DNA of 64,000 bases from Caenimonas soli (GTDB taxonomy: Bacteria; Pseudomonadota; Gammaproteobacteria; Burkholderiales; Burkholderiaceae_C). The translations under genes and the position numbers were made by a program. The DNA is taken from positions 186,001-250,000 of the forward strand of contig NZ_JABJVV010000010.1 of NCBI RefSeq assembly GCF_013155545.1. Direction: 5' to 3'. Below the pieces are notes generated by a model, which was not told where the DNA came from, searched no databases, and saw nothing but the letters and a program-made list of their open reading frames with translations. The first letter of the stretch is position 1. Every line of letters begins with the position of its first letter. Shown here one piece after another: positions 1 to 9,610 of the stretch.

Positions 1-1088
1 CAACCTGATCGGCAGCAAACTCACCGACCTTTCCGCCCGCACCGAAGCCTTACGGGGGTATCTTTGACTTCGATGCCAAATCGGAACGCCTGAGGACGGT
101 CAACGCCTCGCTCGAAGACCCGCAGGTCTGGAACGATCCCAAGAAGGCCCAGGAACTGGGCAAGGAACAAAAGCAGCTGAGCAGCGTCGTCGTGATGCTG
201 CAGAACCTCACGCGCGAGCTTTCCGACAACCTCGAGCTGTTCGAGATGAGCAAGGAGGAAGGCGACGAGGCCGGCCTGCTCACCATCGAAGCCGAAACGG
301 ACAAGCTGGGCAAGGACGTCGAGGCGCTGGAGTTCCGCCGCATGTTCAACAACCCGGCGGACCCGCTGAACGCTTTCCTGGACATCCAGGCCGGCGCCGG
401 CGGGACCGAGGCCTGCGACTGGGCCAGCATGCTGCTGCGCCAGTACCTCAAGTACGCCGAGCGCAAGGGCTTCAAGACCATCGTCGAGGATGAAACTCCG
501 GGCGACACGGCGGGCATCAAGAGCGCCACCATCAAGCTCGAAGGCGATTACGCCTATGGCCTGCTGCGCACCGAAACCGGTGTGCATCGGCTGGTGCGCA
601 AGTCGCCCTTCGACTCCTCGGGCGGACGCCACACCAGCTTCGCCAGCGTGTTCGTCTATCCGGAGATCGACGACTCGATCGAGATCGACATCAACCCGGC
701 CGACGTGCGGGTGGACACCTACCGCGCCAGCGGCGCCGGCGGCCAGCACATCAACAAGACCGATTCGGCCGTGCGCCTGACACACATCCCGACCAACATC
801 GTGGTGCAGTGCCAGGACAGCCGCAGCCAGCACAGCAACCGCGACGTAGCCTGGAAGCGCCTGCGCTCGCGGCTGTACGACCACGAGATGCGCAAGCGCC
901 AGGAAGAGCAGCAGAAGCTGGAGGACACCAAGACCGACGTGGGCTGGGGCCACCAGATCCGCAGCTACGTGCTGGATAACAGCCGCATCAAGGATCTGCG
1001 AACCGGCGTCGAAATCTCCGCGACGCAGAAAGTGCTGGACGGCGACCTGGACGCTTTCATCGAAGCTTCGCTCAAGCAGGGCGTTTAA
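1..1088 (+). CDS. prfB: Peptide chain release factor 2 (RF2), 5'-truncated by window, programmed +1 frameshift
   Basis: RF2 reads UGA and UAA stop codons and triggers peptide release on the ribosome. The first reading frame enters at base 2 and meets an in-frame TGA at 65-67, directly after a GGGGG run (54-58) and TAT CTT. This is the classical RF2 autoregulatory frameshift site. After slipping +1 at CTT (62-64), translation continues from 66 to the TAA at 1086-1088. The anticodon-mimic SPF tripeptide is at 603-611 and the catalytic GGQ at 738-746. About 361 residues are in view against roughly 365 in E. coli RF2, so only a few N-terminal codons lie before the window. pepN starts 9 bases later and may be co-transcribed. 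Confidence 0.97.
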
Positions 1089-1097
1089 GGAATCAAG

Positions 1098-3749
1098 ATG
1101 CGTGAAGGACAAGCCAACGTGATCTACCGCGCCGATTACCAGGCGCCGGCATTCTGGATAGACACCGTCGAACTCTGCTTCGACCTGGACCCGGCCAAGA
1201 CGCGGGTGCTGAACAAGATGAAGCTGCGCCGCAACCCGGACGCCGTGCCGCAAGCACTGCGCCTGGACGGCGAAGACCTGAACCTGGCGCGGGTGCTGGT
1301 CAACGGCCAGGGCACCTCGTTCAAGATCGAGAACAACCAGCTGGTGCTGGAAAACCTCCCCGAGGGTTACGAGCCTTTCGATCTGGAGATCTTCACCACC
1401 TGCGCCCCGGCGAAGAACACCAAGCTCATGGGCCTGTACGTGAGCAACGATTCGTTCTTCACGCAGTGCGAAGCCGAGGGGTTCCGCCGCATCACCTATT
1501 TCCTGGACCGCCCGGACGTGATGGCCAGCTACACCGTGCTGCTGCGCGCCGACAAGGCCAGGTACCCGGTGCTGCTGTCCAACGGCAACCTGGTCGACCA
1601 GGGCGCGCTGGAAGACGGCCGCCACTATGCCAAGTGGGTCGACCCCTTCCGCAAGCCCAGCTACCTGTTCGCCCTGGTGGCGGGCCAGCTGGTGTGCCGC
1701 GAGCAGCGCATCACCTCGCGCGCCGGCAAGGACCATTTGCTGCAGGTCTATGTGCGACCGGGCGACCTGGACAAGACCGAGCACGCGATGAACTCGCTGA
1801 TGGCCTCGGTGGCCTGGGACGAGGCCCGCTTCGGCCTGTCGCTCGACCTGGAGCGCTTCATGATCGTCGCCACCAGCGACTTCAACATGGGCGCCATGGA
1901 GAACAAGGGCCTGAACGTCTTCAACACCAAGTACGTGCTGGCCAGCCAGGCCACGGCCACGGACACCGACTACTCCAACATCGAGTCGGTGGTCGGCCAT
2001 GAGTACTTCCACAACTGGACCGGCAACCGCGTGACCTGCCGCGACTGGTTCCAGCTGAGCCTGAAGGAAGGCCTGACGGTTTTTCGCGACCAGGAGTTCA
2101 GCCAGGACCTGGCGGGCGAGCCTTCGGCCCGCGCCGTCAAGCGCATCGAGGACGTGCGGGTGCTGCGCACCGCCCAGTTCCCCGAGGACGCCGGCCCCAT
2201 GGCGCACCCCGTGCGGCCCGACCAGTACCTGGAGATCAACAACTTCTACACGGTGACCGTGTACGAAAAGGGCGCCGAAGTCGTGCGCATGATGCAGACC
2301 CTGGTGGGGCGCGAAGGCTTCGCCCGGGGCATGGCGCTGTACTTCGAGCGCCACGACGGCCACGCCGTCACCTGCGACGACTTCGCGCAGGCCATCGCCG
2401 ACGCCAACCCCGAGTCGCAACTGGCCAAGCTGCTGCCCCAGTTCAAGCGCTGGTACAGCCAGGCCGGCACCCCGCGCATCAATGCGGCAGGCCAATACGA
2501 CGCTGCCTCGGGCACGTACGAACTCACCCTGTCGCAGAGCTGCCCGGCCACGCCCGGCCAGCCGGACAAATTACCTTTCATCATCCCGATCGGCCTGGGC
2601 CTCTTGGGACCCGACGGCCGCGAGGTCGGCAATGGCATGCATGTGCTCACCGAGGCCAGCGAAACCCTGAGCTTCCCGGGCCTGCAAGGCGAGCCGGTGC
2701 CTTCGATATTGCGTGGCTTCAGCGCCCCGGTGATCCTGGAGTTCGACTACAGCGACGAGCAGTTGCTGGCGCTGCTGGCGCACGACACCGACCCGTTCAA
2801 CCGCTGGGAAGCGGGCCAGCGGCTGGCGGTCAATCGCGCCATCGGCTTCATCAGGGAAGCCGCAACGCCGCAAGACATCCGGCTGGATAGTGCCTACATC
2901 GAGGCGATGCGGACCATCCTTCGCCATCCCACCCTGGACGCCGCCTTCAAGGAGCTGGTGCTCACCCTGCCGGCCGAGACCTACATCGCGGAGCAGCTCG
3001 ACGTGGTCGATCCGCAGCGCATCCACGCGGTGCGCGAAGCCATGCGCGAACACCTGGCCCAGGCCCTGTACGAAGACTGGCAATGGGCCTACGAGGCGCA
3101 CCGCGAGAACGGCGCCTACCAGCCCGACGCCGTGTCTTCCGGCCGCCGCGCGCTGGCCGGGCTGGCGCTCACCCAACTGTGCCTGGCGGCCCGCCGCAGC
3201 GGCGACGCCGTGTGGCCCGGCAAGGCTTTGCAGCGCTTCAAGGTTGCCAGCAACATGACCGACCGCTTCAACGCGCTGGCGGCCCTGGTGATCAGCGGTC
3301 ACGAGCTGGCGCGGCCCGCCTTGCAGAAATTCCACGCCATGTTCGCCAACGAACCGCTGGTGCTGGACAAGTGGTTCGCGCTGCAGGCCGGCGCCCCGGA
3401 TCGCGGCGGCCAGGTCCTGCCCGCCGTCAAGCATTTGATGAGCCATCCCGACTTCAACATCCGCAACCCGAATCGCGCGCGCAGCGTCATCTTCAGCTAC
3501 TGCAGCGCGAATCCGGGCGCCTTCCACCGGCCGGATGCCGCGGGCTATGTGTTCTGGTGCGAGCGGGTCATCGAGCTAGACACGATCAACCCGCAGGTGG
3601 CCGCGCGGCTGGCGCGGGCGCTGGACCGCTGGAAGAAGCTGGTGGAGCCGCTGCGCGGCGCCGCGCGCGAAGCCATCGCGCGGGTGGCGGCCAAGCCGGA
3701 TTTGAGCAACGACGTGCGCGAGGTCGTGACCCGCGCCTTGAGCGACTGA
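1098..3749 (+). CDS. pepN: Aminopeptidase N, M1 family zinc metallopeptidase
   Basis: This broad-specificity cytosolic aminopeptidase removes N-terminal residues from peptides in the final steps of protein turnover. The 883-residue product is full length for gammaproteobacterial-type PepN (about 870). The exopeptidase motif GAMEN is at residues 265-269. The zinc site HEYFH is at 301-305, with the third ligand Glu at 324 (HExxH-18-E). The N-terminal beta domain, catalytic domain and long helical C-terminal domain are all in one uninterrupted frame. The ATG lies 9 bases after the prfB stop, and the pfp gene follows after 17 bases, which suggests one transcript. The family assignment is certain; natural substrates cannot be read from sequence. 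Confidence 0.96.
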   Translation: MREGQANVIYRADYQAPAFWIDTVELCFDLDPAKTRVLNKMKLRRNPDAVPQALRLDGEDLNLARVLVNGQGTSFKIENNQLVLENLPEGYEPFDLEIFTTCAPAKNTKLMGLYVSNDSFFTQCEAEGFRRITYFLDRPDVMASYTVLLRADKARYPVLLSNGNLVDQGALEDGRHYAKWVDPFRKPSYLFALVAGQLVCREQRITSRAGKDHLLQVYVRPGDLDKTEHAMNSLMASVAWDEARFGLSLDLERFMIVATSDFNMGAMENKGLNVFNTKYVLASQATATDTDYSNIESVVGHEYFHNWTGNRVTCRDWFQLSLKEGLTVFRDQEFSQDLAGEPSARAVKRIEDVRVLRTAQFPEDAGPMAHPVRPDQYLEINNFYTVTVYEKGAEVVRMMQTLVGREGFARGMALYFERHDGHAVTCDDFAQAIADANPESQLAKLLPQFKRWYSQAGTPRINAAGQYDAASGTYELTLSQSCPATPGQPDKLPFIIPIGLGLLGPDGREVGNGMHVLTEASETLSFPGLQGEPVPSILRGFSAPVILEFDYSDEQLLALLAHDTDPFNRWEAGQRLAVNRAIGFIREAATPQDIRLDSAYIEAMRTILRHPTLDAAFKELVLTLPAETYIAEQLDVVDPQRIHAVREAMREHLAQALYEDWQWAYEAHRENGAYQPDAVSSGRRALAGLALTQLCLAARRSGDAVWPGKALQRFKVASNMTDRFNALAALVISGHELARPALQKFHAMFANEPLVLDKWFALQAGAPDRGGQVLPAVKHLMSHPDFNIRNPNRARSVIFSYCSANPGAFHRPDAAGYVFWCERVIELDTINPQVAARLARALDRWKKLVEPLRGAAREAIARVAAKPDLSNDVREVVTRALSD

Positions 3750-3766
3750 CAAGGAAACGAAGAGAC

Positions 3767-5026
3767 ATGGCCAAGAAAAAGAACGCTTTCTACGCGCAAT
3801 CGGGCGGTGTCACCGCCGTCATCAACGCGTCGGCCTGCGGCGTGATCGAGACCGCGCGGGCAAATAAAGACAAGATCGGCAAGGTCTACGCCGGGCGCAA
3901 CGGCATCATCGGCGCGCTCACCGAGGACCTGATCGACACCACCAAGGAATCGGCCTCCGCCATCGCCCTGCTGCGCTCCACACCGTCGGGCGCCTTTGGC
4001 TCATGCCGCTTCAAGCTCAAGTCGCTGGAGGCGAACAAGCGCGAGTACGAGCGCCTGATCGAAGTCTTCAAGGCGCACGACATCGGCTACTTCTTCTACA
4101 ACGGTGGCGGCGACTCGGCCGACACCTGCTACAAGGTCAGCCAGCTGTCGGAATCCATGGGCTACCCGATCCAGGCCATCCATGTCCCCAAGACCGTGGA
4201 CAACGACCTGCCGATCACCGACTGCTGCCCCGGCTTCGGCTCCGTCGCCAAGTACGTGGCCGTCTCGGCGCTGGAAGCCTCGTTCGACGTGCGCTCGATG
4301 GCCAAGACCTCCACCAAGGTGTTCGTGCTCGAGGTGATGGGCCGGCACGCCGGCTGGATCGCCGCTGCCGGCGGGCTGATCCAGGACCACGGCATCCCGG
4401 TCGTCGTGCTGTTCCCCGAGATCGAGTTCGACGAAAAGAAATTCCTGGCGCGGGTGGACGCGCTGGTCAAGGAACACGGCTACTGCACCGTTGTCGTGTC
4501 CGAGGGCTGCCACTACCCGGACGGCCGCTTCCTGGCCGAACAAGGCACGCGCGACGCTTTCGGCCACGCCCAGCTGGGTGGCGCAGCGCCGGTGGTGGCC
4601 AATATGGTCAAGCAGGCGCTGGGCCACAAGTTCCATTGGGCCGTGGCCGACTACCTGCAGCGCGCCGCGCGCCATATCGCCTCGAAAACCGACGTGAAAC
4701 AGGCCTACGAGCTGGGCAAGGCGGCCGTGCAGCTGGCGCTCAAGGGCCAGAACGCCGTGATGCCCACCATCGACCGCATCAGCAACACGCCCTACAAGTA
4801 CAAGATCGGCGTGGCCCCGCTGTCCAAGGTGGCCAACGTGGAAAAATTCATGCCGCGCAGCTTCATCACCAAGGACGGGTTCGGCATCACCGAGCCATGC
4901 CGGCAGTACCTGATGCCCCTGATCCAGGGCGAGGACTATCCCAAATACAAAGGTGGGGTGCCGGTTTACGCCACCCTGAAGAACGTGGCCGTGGCCCAGA
5001 AGTTGCCGGCCTTCGAACTCAAATAG
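3767..5026 (+). CDS. pfp: 6-phosphofructokinase, PPi-dependent type
   Basis: Phosphofructokinase phosphorylates fructose 6-phosphate; the PPi-using form is reversible and works in glycolysis or gluconeogenesis. The 419-residue protein shows the phosphoryl-donor loop as GGGDSADT (around residues 115-122) in place of the GGDGS of ATP enzymes. It also carries the PKTVDND motif, where the lysine is typical of the PPi-dependent class. The start at 3767 has AAGGA about 12 bases upstream, lies 17 bases after pepN, and begins with a short Lys-rich stretch. The frame stays open upstream inside pepN, but that part is out-of-frame pepN sequence. PPi preference is inferred from the motifs. Confidence 0.9.
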   Translation: MAKKKNAFYAQSGGVTAVINASACGVIETARANKDKIGKVYAGRNGIIGALTEDLIDTTKESASAIALLRSTPSGAFGSCRFKLKSLEANKREYERLIEVFKAHDIGYFFYNGGGDSADTCYKVSQLSESMGYPIQAIHVPKTVDNDLPITDCCPGFGSVAKYVAVSALEASFDVRSMAKTSTKVFVLEVMGRHAGWIAAAGGLIQDHGIPVVVLFPEIEFDEKKFLARVDALVKEHGYCTVVVSEGCHYPDGRFLAEQGTRDAFGHAQLGGAAPVVANMVKQALGHKFHWAVADYLQRAARHIASKTDVKQAYELGKAAVQLALKGQNAVMPTIDRISNTPYKYKIGVAPLSKVANVEKFMPRSFITKDGFGITEPCRQYLMPLIQGEDYPKYKGGVPVYATLKNVAVAQKLPAFELK

Positions 5027-5057
5027 CGAGACGCTATAATTGCGGGTTGACGAAAAA

Positions 5058-5133
5058 GCCGGTGTAGCTCAGTCGGTAGAGCAGCTCATTCGTAATGAGA
5101 AGGTCGGGTGTTCGATTCATCTCTCCGGCACCA
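5058..5133 (+). tRNA. tRNA-Thr (anticodon CGU), CCA encoded
   Basis: The 76-base sequence folds as a complete cloverleaf: acceptor GCCGGTG with CTCCGGC, D stem GCTC/GAGC, an anticodon loop TTCGTAA giving anticodon CGT, a T arm with TTCGATT loop, and a genome-encoded CCA end. The anticodon decodes ACG, hence threonine. There is a U-U mismatch in the acceptor stem (positions 6/67) and a G-A at the top of the anticodon stem (27/43). It is followed 11 bases later by a strong terminator. Confidence 0.96.
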
Positions 5134-5144
5134 AAACATGAGCC

Positions 5145-5182
5145 AAGGGCGCTATCCAAAAGATAGCGCCCTTTGGTTTTTG
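5145..5182 (+). terminator. Rho-independent terminator after tRNA-Thr
   Basis: A 12-bp perfect stem (AAGGGCGCTATC at 5145-5156 with its complement at 5162-5173) closes a 5-base loop and is followed by TGG and a run of T. It should end the tRNA transcript. It also separates the + strand housekeeping genes from the convergent - strand dctD. Confidence 0.9.
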
Positions 5183-5279
5183 GGGTCGTGTAGCCACCAT
5201 GTAGCCAAAAATGCGAGCAATTGTCGAGCGGCTCGGCTGACAATTGGTTTGCAATCCCGTTTGCAGATTTAATGCGGTT

Positions 5280-6638
5280 TCAGTTCTCCTGCCTGAAGTC
5301 GTCAGTTGAGATTCGCAACCGCCGCATCTTGTCGTACAGGGTCTGCTTTGGCACGCCAAGCGCCTTGGCGCACAGGCCCACATCACCGCGATGGCGGCGC
5401 AGTTCCTCGTTGATCATGGACCGCTCGAACTGCTCGACCTGCTCGGGCAAGCTGCTTCCTTGCGGGTGACTGCCCGCAGTCAGGTTCAGCCGGTCCCCGA
5501 ACAGGCCCAGCACGAAGCGGTCAGCCACGTTGCGCAATTCCCGGACGTTTCCGGGCCAGGCATGGGCCATCAGTTCGCCGAGTTGCGCGCTATTGAGCAT
5601 GGGGGCGGCTCTTTGATAGCGACTCGCCGCCAACAGCACGAAGTGCTCGAAGAGCAACGGTATGTCCTCTCGACGCTCCCGCAGCGGCGGCAGCTCGATG
5701 AAGGCCACGCCGATGCGGTAGTACAGGTCGGCGCGGAATTTCTGTCTGTCGCTCAGAACCTTCAGGTCCTCCTTCGCGGCGGCGATCACGCGGCAATCGA
5801 CGGCGATCGGCTTGTTGGAGCCAACGTGCTCGATGCTGCGCTCCTGCAAGGCCCGCAGGAACTTGATCTGCACCGCCATGGGCATGCTCTCGATCTCGTC
5901 CAGAAACAGCGTACCGCCATGTGCATGCTCGAATTTTCCGATCCGGACCCGAGTCGCACCGGTGAATGCGCCGACCTCGTGGCCGAACAGCTCGCTTTCG
6001 GCCAGCGCCTCCGGCAGGCCTCCACAGTTCAGCGGCACGTAGTTGGCGCGGCGCCGGTCGCTGTGGTCGTGCAAGCAGCGGGCCACCATGTCCTTGCCGG
6101 TCCCGGTTTCACCGTAGATCACCACGTCGGCCGAGGTGGCCGCCAGGTTCAACACCGTGCGGCGCACGCTCTGCATTTGCGCCGAGCGGCCGAGCAACAC
6201 CCCCTGGATGCCATGCCAGTTCTCCAGCTGGTCGCGCAGCGCCTGCACCTGGAGTACGAGTTGGCGTTTCTCCGCGGCCCGGCGAACCACGGTCACCAGG
6301 TGCTCGGAGGAAAACGGCTTCTCGATGAAGTCATACGCGCCCTGGCGCATGGCTCGTACGGCCATCGCGATGTCGCCATGACCCGTGATCAGGATCACCG
6401 GCAACTCGGGGTCAACTGCGCGGACCTCGTTGAGCCATTCAGTGCCCGCCATGCCGGGCAACTTGACGTCGCAAACTACAACGGCTGGCACACCCCCATG
6501 AATACGTGAACGGGCTTCCTCGGCGCTCGCGAAGCCGTCGACGTCGAGCCCTGCCAATTCCAATGCCTGGGTGCTGCCCAGGCGCATGTCACTGTCGTCG
6601 TCGACGAAGATCACCCGGATCCGCTGCGCCTCACCCAT
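5280..6638 (-). CDS. dctD: C4-dicarboxylate sigma-54 response regulator DctD
   Basis: This NtrC-family activator normally turns on sigma-54-dependent dicarboxylate uptake genes when phosphorylated by DctB. The order is an N-terminal receiver domain (acidic pocket Asp13-Asp15, phospho-acceptor Asp57), an AAA+ sigma-54 interaction domain with Walker A GETGTGKD and the GAFTGA loop, then a short Fis-type helix-turn-helix near the C terminus. The length of 452 residues is normal. It lies 81 bases downstream of dctB on the same strand. That gap contains a perfect 14-base palindrome (GCCCCC AA GGGGGC, 6674-6687). The Dct name rests on pairing with a DctB-type sensor and on a DctA gene in the same window. 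Confidence 0.9.
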   Translation of the reverse strand: MGEAQRIRVIFVDDDSDMRLGSTQALELAGLDVDGFASAEEARSRIHGGVPAVVVCDVKLPGMAGTEWLNEVRAVDPELPVILITGHGDIAMAVRAMRQGAYDFIEKPFSSEHLVTVVRRAAEKRQLVLQVQALRDQLENWHGIQGVLLGRSAQMQSVRRTVLNLAATSADVVIYGETGTGKDMVARCLHDHSDRRRANYVPLNCGGLPEALAESELFGHEVGAFTGATRVRIGKFEHAHGGTLFLDEIESMPMAVQIKFLRALQERSIEHVGSNKPIAVDCRVIAAAKEDLKVLSDRQKFRADLYYRIGVAFIELPPLRERREDIPLLFEHFVLLAASRYQRAAPMLNSAQLGELMAHAWPGNVRELRNVADRFVLGLFGDRLNLTAGSHPQGSSLPEQVEQFERSMINEELRRHRGDVGLCAKALGVPKQTLYDKMRRLRISTDDFRQEN

Positions 6639-6719
6639 GTAGCCCCCACGCTCGGCACTGACGTGCTCTCGTTGCCCCCAAGGGGGCGTGCGCTTGCTTG
6701 AAGCGGTTCTGCACTGCGC

Positions 6720-8609
6720 TCATTCGACAACTTCCTCCCGCGTCGCCGCCACGGCCAACTCGATTTCGAAGCATGCGCCCCCGCCTTCCATGTTGTGGGC
6801 GCGCAAGCTGCCGCCCCACTCGCGCAGGATGTGCGCCGAAATCATCAAGCCCAGGCCCAGGCCCGCGCCCGCCGGCTTGCTGGTAGTGAAAGGCTCGAAC
6901 AATCGGGGCAGGATGTCGGCGCGGATCCCGGGCCCGGTGTCGCACACCTGAACGACGCAGCTGCCTTCTGCGATGGGGGAGGCAGCGGCTACCACTCGCA
7001 CGCACCGCGTCGGCGACACGGACATGGCATCGATCGCATTGGCCAGCAAATTAACAAGGACCTGCTCCAATCGCGCATCCTCCGCCAGCACGGTCAGGCC
7101 AGCTGGCATCTCCACTACCATTTCCACGCCGGTGTCGCGCAGGCGCTGCGACACCAGGAACTGCGCATTGGAGACCACTTGCCGCAAGTTCACCGGCTCG
7201 CGCGGGGGACTCGCTTTGTGCGCGAAAGCCTTGAGCTGGTGGGTCAGGCGCCCAAGGCGGTCGACGAGATGGGCAATACGCTGCAGGTTGCCCCGCACAT
7301 CGCCCAGCCTGTCCTGGTCCAACAGCACGCAGGCGTTATCGGACAGTGTACGCAGTGCGCCCAGCGGCTGGTTGAGTTCGTGCACCATGCCGGCTGACAT
7401 CTGGCCCAATGCCGCCATCTTACCGGCATGCACCAGTTCGTCCTGCATGGCCCGCAGCTCGGCGGTACGTTCCACGACCTTGGCTTCGAGGCTGTCATGT
7501 GCGGCCTGCAGGGCCGCCCGGTTCGCCAGCTTGGACCGCACCGCCCGCTGTCGTTGCCACAGCACCGTGAGCAGCAGCAGCAGCACCGACGTACCCAGGG
7601 CGGCTGTCACGGCGAGATTGCGCGCGTCGACCCGTACCGGAGCCACGTCGTCCAGCGCGATCAGGCGCCACCCGGTACGGCGTAAGGGGCGTGCCGAGGT
7701 GAGGTAGCCCCTGCCGCCCAGTTGGACCATCGAGGCGTCCCCGGCCTCGCCCCCCGATTCGCGCCAGTCCAGGGGTTCCAGCTTGGCCTCGCCGTAGGGC
7801 CGCATGCTGGCGATGTCCGCCAGAACCGGCGGCGCCAATGGCGCCAGCGGCCTGAACTTCCAGTCTTCGCGCGACGACAGGATCACGACACCCCGTTCAT
7901 CGGCCAGCATCACATTGCCGGGGAGGTTCTTCCACGCCCGCTCCGCTTCTTCCAGATCGACTTTCACGGCAGCGACCCCTCGCTGTCGGCCCTGTTGCCG
8001 CAAGGCATAGGACAGGTAGTAGCCGGCACGCTTGCTGGTGATGCCCACGCCATAAAAGCTGCCACGTCCCTGCGCCAACGCTTCCTTCACGTAGGGCCGG
8101 AACGAGAGGTCGGCGCCGACCGGTGTGCCCGGCTCGTTCCAATCCGACGCGGCCAGGGCGACACCCGAGCTGTCCAGGACGTACAGGTTCGAGGCCCCGG
8201 CCGTGGCGTTGATGCCCTGCAGATAGCGATTGACCTCATCGCGCAGCGCCGGATTGGCGGGCGCGTCGAGCAGCGCGAAAACGCCGGGCGTCATCTCCAG
8301 CAAGGAAGGAAGGTACTCGAAACGCGCCAGGTCGCTCTCCAGGCCAGCGCCCACCATGTCGAGCCGGTGGCCGGCTGCACCGCGCACGCGATCGATGCCC
8401 GATCGCATGGCCGCATCGTGAGCCGCAAGCGCGGCGGCGCCGATGATCGCGAGCGATGCGATCCAGGCTAGGGTGCGGGTGAACCAGCGCTTCACGCCGG
8501 TCTCGCCCCGGCTCGCGGGGTTCGGGGTGATGATCTTGGCTCCAGGTTGTCTCGGCCCCAGTGTGCCACGAAGCACGCTGCGGTCGCCTGGCAAGGTATG
8601 CGCCGTCAT
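6720..8609 (-). CDS. dctB: C4-dicarboxylate sensor histidine kinase DctB
   Basis: This inner-membrane sensor detects periplasmic C4-dicarboxylates and phosphorylates DctD. An N-terminal membrane helix is followed by a periplasmic double-Cache domain with the DctB-like stretch LYVLDSSGVALAASDWNEPG and the FRPY signature. A second membrane helix, a coiled coil, the H box (VHELNQPL, His410 from this start) and a C-terminal ATPase with DTGPGI and GLGLGL motifs follow. The ATG at 8609 overlaps the cydB stop as ATGA, implying translational coupling. A GTG at 8495, just before the first membrane helix, is an alternative start that would shorten the protein by 38 residues. The frame also stays open further upstream into cydB, but that is antisense-type shadow. 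Confidence 0.9.
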   Translation of the reverse strand: MTAHTLPGDRSVLRGTLGPRQPGAKIITPNPASRGETGVKRWFTRTLAWIASLAIIGAAALAAHDAAMRSGIDRVRGAAGHRLDMVGAGLESDLARFEYLPSLLEMTPGVFALLDAPANPALRDEVNRYLQGINATAGASNLYVLDSSGVALAASDWNEPGTPVGADLSFRPYVKEALAQGRGSFYGVGITSKRAGYYLSYALRQQGRQRGVAAVKVDLEEAERAWKNLPGNVMLADERGVVILSSREDWKFRPLAPLAPPVLADIASMRPYGEAKLEPLDWRESGGEAGDASMVQLGGRGYLTSARPLRRTGWRLIALDDVAPVRVDARNLAVTAALGTSVLLLLLTVLWQRQRAVRSKLANRAALQAAHDSLEAKVVERTAELRAMQDELVHAGKMAALGQMSAGMVHELNQPLGALRTLSDNACVLLDQDRLGDVRGNLQRIAHLVDRLGRLTHQLKAFAHKASPPREPVNLRQVVSNAQFLVSQRLRDTGVEMVVEMPAGLTVLAEDARLEQVLVNLLANAIDAMSVSPTRCVRVVAAASPIAEGSCVVQVCDTGPGIRADILPRLFEPFTTSKPAGAGLGLGLMISAHILREWGGSLRAHNMEGGGACFEIELAVAATREEVVE

Positions 8610-9610
8610 GCGTACTTGAGCTCGGTGGCCTTGCCGCGGAACACGCGGTACGAGAACACCGTATAGGCCGCAATCGCCGGCACGGAAATGCAAACACCGA
8701 ACAGGATGATCTTCAGCGCTGGCGGGCTGCTCGCCGCCTGCCAGATGGTCAGGCGATCGATCACGACATACGGAAACAGGCTGTAAGCGAGGCCGAGGAA
8801 GCCGAGGACGAACACGCCGATCAGGAGCACGAATGGCAGCCAGCAAAGCGGACCGCGGACCATCCGGGCGTCGAGCAGGCGGCGCACCGTCAGCAGCGCG
8901 ACCACGGTGGTCAACGGAATGGCCATCAGGGCGATCACTGCCGGCAGCGTGAACCAGCGCTCGCGCACGGTCGCGCTGATCCACGGCGTGGCCAGCGAGA
9001 TCAACGCCAGGCCCACCACCATCGGACCCCAGGCCATCCTGGCCCAGTGAATGGCCTTTTGCTGCAAATCACCCTCGGTCTTCATGATCAACCATGCGGC
9101 TCCGAGCAGCACGTACGCCATTGGCAGCGCCGCGGCGATCGCGGCGGCGAAGAGCGGGTAGTTCCAGCCTTCGCCAAAGCCGCTGACGTAGCGGCCGAGC
9201 ATCCAGCCCTGTGCCACGGCAGCGATCGTCGAGCCGGCGAAGAACATCCGGTCCCACATCGGCTTGTGGTCGGCCTTGGCCTTGACGCGAAAGTCGAACG
9301 CCACGCCGCGCAGCGTGAGGCCCATCAGCATCAACGCCACCGGCAGGTAGAGCTCGCTCAGCACCAGGCCATGCGCCTTGGGGAAAGCCACCAGCAAAAT
9401 GCCGATGCCCAGAACCAGCCAGGTTTCGTTGGCGTCCCAGAACGGGCCGATTGATGCAATGAGCACATCCTTCTCGGCGGCACTCGCGCGTGGCAACAGC
9501 ATGCCCACGCCCAGGTCGTAGCCATCGCTGATCACGTAGAGGAGCATCGCGACGCCCATCAACGCCATGAAGATCACCGGCAGGAACTCGTCGAAGCTCA
9601 TCGCGCTCAT
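8606..9610 (-). CDS. cydB: Cytochrome bd-type quinol oxidase subunit II (CIO type)
   Basis: This is the second integral-membrane subunit of the bd-type terminal oxidase, which takes electrons from quinol to reduce O2. The 334-residue protein is a series of hydrophobic helices. It shows the family's N-terminal DGYDLGVGMLLP motif, the WDANETWLV block and the LRGVAFDFR segment. Its length matches the shorter CioB-type subunits more than E. coli CydB (379). Its ATG overlaps the cydA stop by four bases (ATGA at 9607-9610), and its own stop overlaps the dctB start in the same manner. Cyanide insensitivity is inferred from the family, not visible here. Confidence 0.94.
   Translation of the reverse strand: MSAMSFDEFLPVIFMALMGVAMLLYVISDGYDLGVGMLLPRASAAEKDVLIASIGPFWDANETWLVLGIGILLVAFPKAHGLVLSELYLPVALMLMGLTLRGVAFDFRVKAKADHKPMWDRMFFAGSTIAAVAQGWMLGRYVSGFGEGWNYPLFAAAIAAALPMAYVLLGAAWLIMKTEGDLQQKAIHWARMAWGPMVVGLALISLATPWISATVRERWFTLPAVIALMAIPLTTVVALLTVRRLLDARMVRGPLCWLPFVLLIGVFVLGFLGLAYSLFPYVVIDRLTIWQAASSPPALKIILFGVCISVPAIAAYTVFSYRVFRGKATELKYA

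Noticed and set aside
21..2495. 824-codon open frame on the - strand opposite prfB and pepN
   Set aside because: It is antisense to two certain genes, has no recognisable domain, and is rich in the residues expected from the complement of high-GC codons. Long antisense frames are common at this base composition.
3083..5026. Extended 647-residue version of the phosphofructokinase
   Set aside because: The extension lies in the wrong frame of pepN; the ATG at 3767 gives the family N terminus and has a ribosome site.
5134..5279. Possible integrated element or integrase remnant next to tRNA-Thr
   Set aside because: No direct repeat of the tRNA 3' end and no integrase-like sequence were found; the region is explained by a terminator and a short spacer before dctD.
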